From positions 1 through 19,187 of the forward strand of contig CALDOZ010000039.1 of assembly GCA_937912025.1 (NCBI GenBank): 19,187 bases of DNA, given 5' to 3'. Made by a program: the position numbers and the translations under genes. Positions 7,619-14,526 of the stretch are shown one piece after another; position 1 is the stretch's first letter, and each line of letters starts with the position of its first letter. The stretch comes from an uncultured Clostridia bacterium. GTDB lineage: Bacteria; Bacillota; Clostridia; Christensenellales; Borkfalkiaceae. The notes beneath the pieces were generated by a model. It saw nothing but the letters and a program-made list of their open reading frames with translations, was not told the DNA's origin and did not search any database.

Positions 7619-8950
7619 TTAAGTAGTAAATTTCTTTAACCACGTTCCTTTAACGTATCTTGGAATAAAGAATATTATTCTAAACACCCAATCTAAGAAC
7701 ATTGAAAACCACACGCTATATACGCCAAAATTAAACGCGTACGCCAAAACGAAACTTAAACCGACACGGAACACCCACATTGCTATCATTGAAATTGCGG
7801 TGGTAAAATTAACGTCGCTTGCCGATCTAAACGCTTGTGGTAAAACAAAGGCTATTGGCCATATTAAACAAACCATAATACTGTGCATAAAAATTAAATT
7901 TGTGCAAAGTTCTGTAGATTGCGGTTCTAAGTTATATAACCCTATAAAAAAGGACGAGAACACGCATAGTATAATTGATACGACGTACATTCCAACGTAC
8001 GCTATACCCACAAGTTTTTTAGTGTTTTGCTTTGCTTGTTTTAACTCGCCAGCGCCTACGCACTTACCAACAATGGCTGTTACGCCAGCGCCTACCGCGT
8101 TACCTTGCGCGTACTGAAAATTACATAGTGAGTTTGCTACTGCGTTTGCCGCTATACTTGCCGTGCCAAAACCTGATACTAAACTTGTTAAAAGCACTCT
8201 ACCTATTTGGAATACGCTATTTTCAAAACCGTTAGGAATGCCTATTGCGCAAATTCTTTTTATTAAACTACCACTAAATTTATATTTAAATAATTTTTCA
8301 ATTTTTACAACGAGTTTTTTGCTTGTTAAAACGTATGATAAAAGAAATACCGTTGCAACGACGTGAGATATTAGCGTTGCTATGCTTGCTCCTGCAACAC
8401 CCATATTAAACCCGTAAATTAACGTGGCATTTCCACCCAAATTTATAAAATTACATATTACGGAAAATATCATAGGCATTTTCGTTTCGCCCTGCGCCCT
8501 ACAAATTGCCGCGCAAGAATTTCTTAAGCCTATAAACGGATAGCATAGCGTTGTAAAAAAGAAGTACGTTAACGCGCTTTGCATTACGTCGGACTCAACC
8601 TTACCAAACACTAAATTTAAAATTTCAGCGCGAAAAACAAAACATAAAACGCCAACAAACGTTGCAAGCGTCGTTACTAAATAAAGTAATTGTTTTGCCG
8701 ATTCCTTTGCCTCGCTCTCGTCTTTTCTACCAAGCAACTGCGCTATAACAATTGCTCCACCCGTTGCCATTGCCGTAAAAAAGTTTATAAACAGCACGTT
8801 TATAGAAGAAACCAATGAAACGCCCGAAACTGCGTTTTCGCCAACAACCGAAACCATTACCGAATCAAGCATTCCTACGGTGATAGCTAAAATTTGTTCT
8901 ATTAAAATTGGGAATATTATTTTAAATATATCTTTATTGTTAAATAACAT
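7619..8950 (-). CDS. MATE-family efflux transporter
   Basis: A polytopic membrane protein with about twelve hydrophobic segments in two repeated halves, typical of MATE drug/sodium or drug/proton antiporters. The N-terminus after the chosen start (FNNKDIFKIIFPILIEQILA, then VGMLDSVMVSVVGENAVSGV) and the later FFFTTLCYPFIGLRNSCAAI stretch are typical of the family. I use ATG 8950, which has AAGAG 5-6 nt upstream and gives about 443 residues. A TTG nine codons further upstream in the same frame lacks a good ribosome site. It is a single-gene unit, transcribed away from the RNA-repair operon. Substrate is not predictable. The upstream region 8951-9060 is AT-rich with a TATAAT-like hexamer on the minus strand but no clear -35. 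Confidence 0.9.
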   Translation of the reverse strand: MLFNNKDIFKIIFPILIEQILAITVGMLDSVMVSVVGENAVSGVSLVSSINVLFINFFTAMATGGAIVIAQLLGRKDESEAKESAKQLLYLVTTLATFVGVLCFVFRAEILNLVFGKVESDVMQSALTYFFFTTLCYPFIGLRNSCAAICRAQGETKMPMIFSVICNFINLGGNATLIYGFNMGVAGASIATLISHVVATVFLLSYVLTSKKLVVKIEKLFKYKFSGSLIKRICAIGIPNGFENSVFQIGRVLLTSLVSGFGTASIAANAVANSLCNFQYAQGNAVGAGVTAIVGKCVGAGELKQAKQNTKKLVGIAYVGMYVVSIILCVFSSFFIGLYNLEPQSTELCTNLIFMHSIMVCLIWPIAFVLPQAFRSASDVNFTTAISMIAMWVFRVGLSFVLAYAFNFGVYSVWFSMFLDWVFRIIFFIPRYVKGTWLKKFTT

Positions 8951-9093
8951 AATTTCTCTTTTGTTTAATTTATGCAAAATAATTACTCTTTGCTATTTTT
9001 TATATTTTTAACGTTAATATTTCTCTATAAATTGTTAGCGGTTTAATTATATCACTATAAAATAAAAAACGTTATCATTTTTCCGTAAAATTC

Positions 9094-9122
9094 TTGCACA
9101 AAAGATAGATTTGAGATATAAT
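9094..9122 (+). promoter_or_regulatory. Sigma-A promoter of the AraC/RNA-repair operon
   Basis: TTGCAC (9094-9099), exactly 17 bp, and a perfect TATAAT (9117-9122). Transcription would begin at about 9129, at the first base of a hairpin arm, and run through the repeat-bearing leader into the AraC gene. Confidence 0.7.
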
Positions 9123-9138
9123 ACAAGAAAAACTAAAC

Positions 9139-9226
9139 TTGCTTGCAAGGGTTTAGTTTTTCGATGTTTTTCAATTAAGAAGTTGCGATTGCGTTAGCAA
9201 GCGTAGCAAAACGTAGTTTTGAAAGA
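9139..9226 (+). repeat. 88-nt direct repeat, copy 1
   Basis: The 88 bases from TTGCTTGCAAGGG to TTTTGAAAGA recur at 9282-9369 with only two differences (T/C at copy position 26, A/T at 39). In this copy both outer arms have perfect partners nearby (9128-9138 and 9249-9260), so it can fold into two larger hairpins. Confidence 0.9.
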
Positions 9227-9281
9227 TTTTTACGAAGTAAAAAGATTTAACTTCTTAATTATAATACATTATGTTAGCGTT

Positions 9282-9369
9282 TTGCTTGCAAGGGTTTAGT
9301 TTTTCGACGTTTTTCAATTTAGAAGTTGCGATTGCGTTAGCAAGCGTAGCAAAACGTAGTTTTGAAAGA
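9282..9369 (+). repeat. 88-nt direct repeat, copy 2
   Basis: Second copy, ending 29 nt before the AraC ATG. It lacks its own flanking arms, but its GTTTAGTTTTT (9294-9304) and AATTTAGAAGTT (9316-9327, one mismatch) can pair with the arms that flank copy 1. Two copies only, unequal surroundings and no array: not CRISPR. Confidence 0.9.
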
Positions 9370-9398
9370 ATTTTGTAGCTAATTTTAAAAAGGTGTAT

Positions 9399-10139
9399 AT
9401 GAGTTACGTTATTGATAAGGTAGGAAATTTAAGAAAAGGGTTTAATTATCACTCGCACGATAATTATGAAATTATTATATTTACAAACGGATCGGCAACG
9501 TTTAATTATGAAAAGTCTTCATATATCGTAAAAAAAGGCGACGTGTTAATTATTCCAAGTAACGTTTTGCATTGTATTACGTCAGACGCTCCTAATTATG
9601 AATACTATTACGTTTCAGGCATTAATTCTCCATATATAAACAATTTACAAACTAAAATTATTCGTTCTATAATAAATGAAGACGCTATTAGTTTAATTAA
9701 ACTTATATACTTAAACAGATATTCTTCTATCGCCAATTATTTACAGTCGCTTATAGACGCCTTGATTTTACTAATTTCTAATAACGTTGACTACGTTGAC
9801 GATATAACCACGTCAATCAACGCCATTATAAAAGAAATTACCCAAAACTTTGAAAACCCCGAATTCGACGTTACTAAACTTCTTAATAAAAGTGGTTATT
9901 CTGAAGATTATATAAGAGCGATTTTTAAAAAAATTACTGGGAAAACCCCCAATAAATTCTTAACTGACATTAGAATTAACCACGCAAAAAAACTTATTGC
10001 AAACTACAAAAATTCCGCATCGCTTTACGCTATTGCTGAACTTTGCGGATATTTCGACTACCCTTACTTTTCACGAAAATTTAAGGCGGTTACAGGTATT
10101 TCACCACAACAATATAAGGAATTATTAAACGATAATTAA
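9399..10139 (+). CDS. AraC-family transcriptional regulator
   Basis: A 246-residue regulator. The N-terminal half is a cupin-like ligand pocket (H18-S-H20, Glu24, GDVLIIPSNVLH with His58). The last 100 residues form the double helix-turn-helix of the AraC family: the first HTH around LLNKSGYSEDYIRAIFKKI and the second around YAIAELCGYFDYPYFSRKF, ending in the family tail TGISPQQYKEL. Such proteins bind small molecules, often sugars, and activate nearby genes. I chose ATG 9399 because AAAAGG lies 5 nt upstream; an in-frame GTG at 9393 overlaps that site. The gene is the first of a tight operon, 4 nt before the methyltransferase, so it probably controls its own operon. The ligand is unknown. 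Coupling of an AraC regulator to RNA-repair genes is unusual. Confidence 0.9.
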   Translation: MSYVIDKVGNLRKGFNYHSHDNYEIIIFTNGSATFNYEKSSYIVKKGDVLIIPSNVLHCITSDAPNYEYYYVSGINSPYINNLQTKIIRSIINEDAISLIKLIYLNRYSSIANYLQSLIDALILLISNNVDYVDDITTSINAIIKEITQNFENPEFDVTKLLNKSGYSEDYIRAIFKKITGKTPNKFLTDIRINHAKKLIANYKNSASLYAIAELCGYFDYPYFSRKFKAVTGISPQQYKELLNDN

Positions 10140-10143
10140 CGCT

Positions 10144-10830
10144 ATGAATACTAGATATTATGAAGATTTAGCGCTTTATTATATTTTAGGCGCAATAAAA
10201 AAACTTAATAACACCGATATAGACTACTTTTTAAATAAAAGCGTTGAAAGTTTAACTTTAGACGATAAGACTACTCTTTTTAATTTTGCTAAGCGAAACG
10301 ATTTTAAACTACATTATTTTAAAAAAAGTGAAAGAATTCTTCCGCGCATTCATAAAGTTTTAAGTTTTTTAAAGGGCGTTTGTTTTGAAAGTTTACTTGA
10401 CGTTGGTAGTGGTCGTGGCGCGTTTTTAATACCGTTTTTAAACGATTTTCCTTTTATAAAAACAACGAGTATTGACGTTTTAGATCATCGCGTTGATATG
10501 CTGTCTTGCATAAAAGACGGGGGGTTAGAAAACTTATCCGTTTTAAAAAGTGATATTGTAAACGACTTTATTCCCCCTAAAAGCGTTGACGTTGTTACCT
10601 TGCTTGAAGTTTTAGAGCATATTCCAAACGTAAAAAAAGCCATAGAAAACGCAGTAAAAATTGCAAAAAAATATATTATTGTAACCGTTCCGTCAAAGGA
10701 AGACGACAACCCCGAACACATTCACTTATTGGACAAACAAACTTTAACTAATTATTTTAACGAATGTGGCGTAACTAATCTTTCTTTCGACGGCGTTAAC
10801 GGGCATTTGTTTATGGTAGGTAAATTATGA
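10144..10830 (+). CDS. Class I SAM-dependent methyltransferase, possibly Hen1-like
   Basis: A 228-residue class I methyltransferase. SAM-binding motif I is DVGSGRG at residues 86-92, the acidic motif II residue is Asp111 (SIDVLDH), and the motif IV region reads VVTLLEVLEHIPN. The first 70 residues are a helical extension. Residues Glu155, Glu158 and His159 form ExxEH, and a further histidine pair H192-I-H194 follows VPSKEDDNPE. The RNA 3'-end 2'-O-methyltransferase Hen1 uses a Glu-Glu-His-His metal site with the same ExxEH. However, EVLEH is also common in unrelated small-molecule methyltransferases, and the distance to the last histidine is shorter here (35 residues). The genes behind it encode an RNA ligase and an end-healing enzyme, so an RNA substrate is a fair guess. 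It overlaps the ligase gene by 4 nt (ATGA). Confidence 0.85.
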   Translation: MNTRYYEDLALYYILGAIKKLNNTDIDYFLNKSVESLTLDDKTTLFNFAKRNDFKLHYFKKSERILPRIHKVLSFLKGVCFESLLDVGSGRGAFLIPFLNDFPFIKTTSIDVLDHRVDMLSCIKDGGLENLSVLKSDIVNDFIPPKSVDVVTLLEVLEHIPNVKKAIENAVKIAKKYIIVTVPSKEDDNPEHIHLLDKQTLTNYFNECGVTNLSFDGVNGHLFMVGKL

Positions 10831-11618
10831 CGTATGATTATAAAATTTTAAAATATCCACGCACTCCGCATTTACAAGGCTCTAGACTGCAAGCGGGAGA
10901 CGAAGATTTAAGTCAAATTCCCTTCGAAGAAATTTTTAATAAAAACATAGTTGTTGAAGAAAAAATAGACGGCGCAAACTCGGCAATTTCTTTTGACGGC
11001 GATGCCAATTTATTAATACAAAGCAGGGGGCATTATTTGATTGGCGGATACCGTGAACGACACTATAATTTATTAAAACAATGGGCAAACCTTAACCGCG
11101 ACTTATTTTTTGACGTTTTAGGTGAAAGATATATTATGTTTGGCGAATGGATGTACGCTAAACACACCGTTTTTTACGACGCCTTGCCCGATTATTTTAT
11201 GGAATTTGATATCTTTGATAGGCAAAACGGCGTGTTTTTAGACACCCCATCAAGAAAACGTATAACTGAAAAATTAAAAATCGTTAGTTCCGTACCCGTG
11301 TTAAAGTCGGGCGTGTTTACAAAAAAAGAGCAAATTCTATCATTATTAACAAACTCAAATTACATAACGACTAATCACCTTGAAAACCTAAAAACCCAAG
11401 TAAAAAAAGGTGGCTACAACGAAGAAAAAGTATTAAGAGAAACCGACCCGTCTATGCTTATGGAAGGTCTATATATTAAAATGGAAGAAAACGGCGAAGT
11501 TAAAGGCCGTTATAAATACGTTAGAGCATCTTTTTTGCAATGCGTAAATTTATCTGAAGGACATTGGCAATCACGCCCAATAATTCCAAACTTAGTAAAA
11601 AATGATAACAACTACTAA
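10827..11618 (+). CDS. ATP-dependent RNA ligase (nucleotidyltransferase superfamily)
   Basis: A 263-residue polynucleotide ligase. Motif I, EKIDGAN, places the lysine that would take up AMP at residue 46. Motif III is FGEWMYAKH (Glu107), followed by YFMEFDIFD (motif IIIa), MEGLYIK (motif IV, Glu213) and KGRYKYVR (motif V). All are spaced as in RNA ligases of the Rnl2/Rnl5-like PF09414 type. It lacks the OB-fold, BRCT and helix-hairpin-helix parts of DNA ligases and is far smaller. It should join a 3'-OH to a 5'-phosphate in RNA. The start overlaps the methyltransferase stop (ATGA) and has GGTAGG upstream; the 3' end overlaps the HD-kinase gene by 17 nt. That arrangement points to stoichiometric production with its end-healing partner. 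Ligase assignment is firm; RNA as substrate follows from family and context. Confidence 0.92.
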   Translation: MTYDYKILKYPRTPHLQGSRLQAGDEDLSQIPFEEIFNKNIVVEEKIDGANSAISFDGDANLLIQSRGHYLIGGYRERHYNLLKQWANLNRDLFFDVLGERYIMFGEWMYAKHTVFYDALPDYFMEFDIFDRQNGVFLDTPSRKRITEKLKIVSSVPVLKSGVFTKKEQILSLLTNSNYITTNHLENLKTQVKKGGYNEEKVLRETDPSMLMEGLYIKMEENGEVKGRYKYVRASFLQCVNLSEGHWQSRPIIPNLVKNDNNY

Positions 11619-12780
11619 CACTAATTACAACTTAATAAAAAATCTTATTCCTAAACAAACTACAAAAATTGATTGGGACGCTTTTTATAACACTCCCCTT
11701 GCTCCTTTTTTGATAAGAATGGAAAAAACTCCACAAGACGCAGTTTTTCACGGCGAAGGTAACGTTTTAAACCACACTAAACTTGTTTTAGAAAATTTAA
11801 TAAACTTGCCTGAATATCAAAACTCAACTAATTTTGATAAAGAAGTTTTGTTTTTGTCCGCCATGCTTCACGACGTTGGTAAAATTAAACGCACTAAAAT
11901 AGACGGAGAGCAAATAACGTCAAAAGGCCATTCCTTTTACGGCTCGTTAGTGGCGCGTGAGTTTTTATGGAAAACTCTTGGTTTATGTGGTAACGAAAGC
12001 GCTCAAAATTTACGAGAAAGCATTTGTTTATTAATAAAATATCATTCCTTTCCGCCGTATAGTATTAAAGAAGAAAACAGCGTCAAAAAACTTTTAAAAA
12101 TATCTTCAAACGGCGAACTTGTTAGCGGTTTTAACTTGAAAAAATTATACACGCTTGAAAAAGCAGACGTTTTAGGCAGAAAAAGTAGCGACCAAAATAT
12201 ACAACTTGAAAAAGTCGAATACTTTAAAATGCTTTGTGAAGACAATAATTGCTACGAAAAGCCTTTTAAATTTTCTTCGCCTTTTACGATGCGTTGTTAT
12301 TTTTTAGATAAAACTAATTGGCAAAACGATAATTTATTTAAAAACAGTTGGGGTGAAGTTATTTTATTATCAGGACTTCCCGGCACAGGAAAAGATACTT
12401 ATATACAAAAAACGTTTGATTTGCCCGTAATTTCTTTAGATGAAATTAGAAAAAATCTTAAAGTTTTACCAACGGATAATCAAAGCGCCGTTATATATAC
12501 AGCGCACGAAAAAGCAAAGGAATTTCTAAGAAAAAAACAGTCTTTTGTATGGAATGCAACCAATATAACTACTGAAATTAGAAGTAAACAAATTTCTCTT
12601 TTTGAAAGATATAACGCATCGGTAAAAACTGTATTTTTAGAAACGGACGTTCAAACACAGTTATATAGAAACAAAAACCGCCCTGACGTTGTTCCTGAAA
12701 ACGTTTTAGATAAAATGCTTAGTAAACTTGAACTACCCGAGCGCTATGAATGTGAAACGGTTGAATATCTTTTTACTTAA
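11602..12780 (+). CDS. HD-Pnk: HD phosphoesterase fused to polynucleotide 5'-kinase
   Basis: A 392-residue two-domain protein. The N-terminal HD domain has His58, the doublet His90-Asp91, His110, His148 and Asp189, the set expected for a metal-dependent HD phosphohydrolase. The C-terminal domain is a P-loop kinase: Walker A GLPGTGKDT (258-266, Lys264), SLDEIRK (Asp280, Arg283, as in the kinase active site of T4 Pnkp), and a lid RNKNRPDVVPENVL with arginines at 356 and 360. HD-Pnk of Runella slithyformis is a characterised relative with 2',3'-phosphoesterase and 5'-OH kinase activity. Together they would convert broken RNA ends (2',3'-phosphate and 5'-OH) into ends that the upstream ligase can seal. 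There is no Shine-Dalgarno, so translation probably depends on the overlapping ligase gene. It is the last gene before a strong terminator. Confidence 0.9.
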   Translation: MITTTNTNYNLIKNLIPKQTTKIDWDAFYNTPLAPFLIRMEKTPQDAVFHGEGNVLNHTKLVLENLINLPEYQNSTNFDKEVLFLSAMLHDVGKIKRTKIDGEQITSKGHSFYGSLVAREFLWKTLGLCGNESAQNLRESICLLIKYHSFPPYSIKEENSVKKLLKISSNGELVSGFNLKKLYTLEKADVLGRKSSDQNIQLEKVEYFKMLCEDNNCYEKPFKFSSPFTMRCYFLDKTNWQNDNLFKNSWGEVILLSGLPGTGKDTYIQKTFDLPVISLDEIRKNLKVLPTDNQSAVIYTAHEKAKEFLRKKQSFVWNATNITTEIRSKQISLFERYNASVKTVFLETDVQTQLYRNKNRPDVVPENVLDKMLSKLELPERYECETVEYLFT

Positions 12781-12829
12781 TTACTTTTACTAAACCTATC
12801 TTTTACTCTATTTAAAATTTTTGCATTAA

Positions 12830-12858
12830 AAAACGCTTTACGTTTTGTAAAGCGTTTT
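12830..12858. terminator. Bidirectional terminator between HD-Pnk and cvpA
   Basis: A perfect 12-bp stem AAAACGCTTTAC / GTAAAGCGTTTT with loop GTTTT and T-rich stretches on both sides, placed between two convergent genes. Confidence 0.88.
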
Positions 12859-12873
12859 AATTTTGTTTAGTTT

Positions 12874-13614
12874 TTAAGAAAGAGCGATTGACGCTAATGC
12901 TTCTTGAATTAATGGAAGATTTAATACAAAATTCATAAGTTCGTTAAAGATACAAGTTACAGGTTCGCCGTCTACTACTGGCGCTAAAAGAGCGTTAAAC
13001 CATTCTGCTCCTAAACCAGTTAAAAGAACCGTTGCCACGATAAGTAACGCTAAACCTTCAACTAAACCTAAAATACCTCCTAAAAGTTTGTCAACTTGTT
13101 TAATAACTGGAAGTTCAGTAAGTTTATTGAAAATACCTTTAATAATCTTAAATACGATAAGCGCTATTAAGAATATTAAAATGAAACTTACTGCAATAAA
13201 GAACCAACTTGTAAGAGTATTAACGATTGTATCAACGATAGTTGTAAATTCTTGACCAACTAAAGTAACGATTGATTCGTGTAAGAATGCAGGAATAGTA
13301 GACGTTTCTAAAGCAGCGCGTAACGACGCTTCATCAGTAACACCGTTAAAACTATCACTAACCAAACCGTTCCACCAACCGTTAACGGTAGTAACAAGGT
13401 CAGGGAAAGAATCAGAAATGAAAGTTGCAACGTGAGTACAAGTTAATACAGCGATAACGATAGCAGCAACCCAACCAAGAAGTGATAAAACTTGACGGAA
13501 AAAGCCTTTTACCATACCAATGATAAAGAATATTAACAAAATACCGAGAGCAATCGCGTCGATAATCGCAATATTAACGTCGCCAATAGCAAATGTAGAC
13601 ATTAAATTCAACAT
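12874..13614 (-). CDS. CvpA-family membrane protein
   Basis: A 246-residue membrane protein. The N-terminal part (NIAIIDAIALGILLIFFIIG then MVKGFFRQVLSLLGWVAAIV) is the hallmark of the CvpA family (colicin V production, PF02674). A second pair of membrane segments follows (WFFIAVSFILIFLIALIVF; LGGILGLVEGLALLIVATVL). Between them lies an extra loop of about 75 residues predicted outside the membrane (DSFPDLVTTVNGWWNGLVSD onward), which makes the protein longer than typical members. Family members affect colicin export and envelope or biofilm traits; their mechanism is unclear. It has a very strong AAGGAGG ribosome site and a consensus promoter, so it is probably well expressed. It is transcribed alone. 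Confidence 0.85.
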   Translation of the reverse strand: MLNLMSTFAIGDVNIAIIDAIALGILLIFFIIGMVKGFFRQVLSLLGWVAAIVIAVLTCTHVATFISDSFPDLVTTVNGWWNGLVSDSFNGVTDEASLRAALETSTIPAFLHESIVTLVGQEFTTIVDTIVNTLTSWFFIAVSFILIFLIALIVFKIIKGIFNKLTELPVIKQVDKLLGGILGLVEGLALLIVATVLLTGLGAEWFNALLAPVVDGEPVTCIFNELMNFVLNLPLIQEALASIALS

Positions 13615-13668
13615 ATTTCCTCCTTTAAGCCTTTATGGCTTAATATAGTAATTTCTTTTTGTAAACAC

Positions 13669-13697
13669 AGTATATCACACAAAAACTTAACTGTCAA
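13669..13697 (-). promoter_or_regulatory. Consensus sigma-A promoter of cvpA
   Basis: On the minus strand TTGACA (13692-13697), 17 bp, TATACT (13669-13674). Copies of GTGTTKACA lie at 13692-13700 and 13660-13668, 32 bp apart. A hairpin TAAGCC/GGCTTA (13626-13642) follows in the untranslated leader, just before AAGGAGG. Confidence 0.82.
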
Positions 13698-13774
13698 CAC
13701 TGTGTGACAATAAATTCTACGTTAAAAACTAAAAAAACATACCTATAGATTGATTTTTGACAATATTATTTTAA

Positions 13775-13818
13775 TTAAACGCTTTTAACGTTTAAATTTA
13801 ATAACTTTTGTCTATAAT
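13775..13818 (+). promoter_or_regulatory. Probable promoter and dyad operator of yyaC
   Basis: TATAAT at 13813-13818 ends 6 nt before the yyaC ATG, so transcription would start at or next to the start codon. There is no good -35, but a 7-bp dyad TTAAACG / CGTTTAA (13775-13781 and 13789-13795) lies where it would be, possibly a regulator site. No forespore sigma consensus was recognised. Confidence 0.4.
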
Positions 13819-13824
13819 TTTTTT

Positions 13825-14343
13825 ATGAATAAATTTGTGTATAATTATTTTTCTTCCTTTGCTGAAAGTTCTATAAAAGACAGTCTTTCTCTTGTTTACA
13901 ACACAAGCGTACCAGTCATAGTTTGTATTGGCTCTGACCTTGCAATCGGCGATAGTTTAGGTCCTTTAATAGGCACTATTTTATCAAAAACGTTGCAAGG
14001 TAAAGCGTACGTTTACGGAACGTTGACGTCACCCGTTACCGCAAAAGAAACGGCAACAATATCAAAAACTATACGCCTTTTACACCCAAAATCAAAAATT
14101 TTAGCAATTGACGCTGGCGTTGGAGAAAAAGCGGACGTCGGACTTATAAAAGTTGGCGATTACGGAATAAAACCGGGGCTTGGAGTTAATAAAACTCTAC
14201 CAATTATTGGCGACGCTTCTATTATCGGAATTGTTGCCGAAAAAAACAACGCTCTTGCAAATATTACTTCTTCAACAAGGCTTAACTTAGTTTATAATAT
14301 GAGTAACGTAATTGCAAATGCTATTCAAAAATATTTAGCGTAA
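13825..14343 (+). CDS. yyaC: Spore-protease-fold protein YyaC (DUF1256)
   Basis: A 172-residue protein of the YyaC/DUF1256 family, related in fold to the GPR spore protease and hydrogenase-maturation peptidases. The diagnostic stretch IVCIGSDLAIGDSLGPLIG is at residues 32-50, followed by YGTLTSPVTA and ILAIDAGVG with Asp96, then GIKPGLGVNKTLPIIGDASI. These match the family's conserved acidic positions. The family is a marker of endospore-forming Firmicutes and its biochemical role is not settled. The ATG has no ribosome-binding site and a -10 box only 6 nt upstream, so the message may be leaderless. It is a single gene with its own terminator, convergent to the jag operon. Confidence 0.88.
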   Translation: MNKFVYNYFSSFAESSIKDSLSLVYNTSVPVIVCIGSDLAIGDSLGPLIGTILSKTLQGKAYVYGTLTSPVTAKETATISKTIRLLHPKSKILAIDAGVGEKADVGLIKVGDYGIKPGLGVNKTLPIIGDASIIGIVAEKNNALANITSSTRLNLVYNMSNVIANAIQKYLA

Positions 14344-14411
14344 TTTAAAAACTACTTATAAAATAAACAATAAAGTTTTTCTTTTACACTTTTATAAACT
14401 AAATAATTAAT

Positions 14412-14437
14412 AAAAACCGCCCTATAATGCGGTTTTT
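14412..14437 (+). terminator. Terminator of yyaC
   Basis: Stem AAAAACCGC / GCGGTTTTT with loop CCTATAAT followed by further T residues, 69 nt behind the yyaC stop. Confidence 0.8.
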
Positions 14438-14489
14438 TATTGTTCTTTATTTGTTTTTTATAACTTTTTTCTCTTTTATAAAATAAAAG

Positions 14490-14520
14490 CCCGTTATTTC
14501 AACTTGAATTGAATAACGGG
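14490..14520 (-). terminator. Terminator of the dnaN-jag gene cluster
   Basis: A 9-bp stem CCCGTTATT / AATAACGGG begins 6 nt after the jag stop and is followed on the minus strand by CTTTTATTTT. It also has a T run on the plus strand (TATTTTTTATT), so it may back up the yyaC terminator. Confidence 0.82.
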
Positions 14521-14526
14521 TATTTT

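Larger units (their letters stand above)
9129..9398 (+). promoter_or_regulatory. Structured 5' leader of the RNA-repair operon
   Basis: About 270 nt without a gene between the promoter and the AraC start. It holds an 11-bp hairpin (9128-9138 with 9151-9161, followed by only a short T run) and a 12-bp perfect inverted repeat (9173-9184 with 9249-9260). Small hairpins lie inside: TTGC-GTTA-GCAA (9189-9200), CAAAAC-GTA-GTTTTG (9207-9221) and TTTTTAC-GAA-GTAAAAA (9227-9243). The second repeat copy supplies alternative partners for both outer arms. No known riboswitch class is recognised. It may be a cis-acting regulatory RNA, a small RNA, or simply an interspersed repeat in front of the gene. Confidence 0.5.

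Noticed and set aside
9128..9161. First leader hairpin as a full intrinsic terminator
   Set aside because: The stem is A-T rich with only a short T run, and transcription would stop right after starting; kept as leader structure only.
9260..9265. Second promoter inside the AraC leader (TATAAT)
   Set aside because: The sequence at the -35 distance is GTAAAA, with no extended -10; insufficient support.
9128..9369. Two repeats as a CRISPR array
   Set aside because: Only two copies of 88 nt, no regular spacers and no cas genes nearby.
11602..12780. HD-Pnk as an ordinary tRNA nucleotidyltransferase or HD-GYP signalling protein
   Set aside because: No nucleotidyltransferase GSxxRG motif and no GYP; the P-loop kinase half with SLDEIRK and an arginine lid fits polynucleotide kinase.
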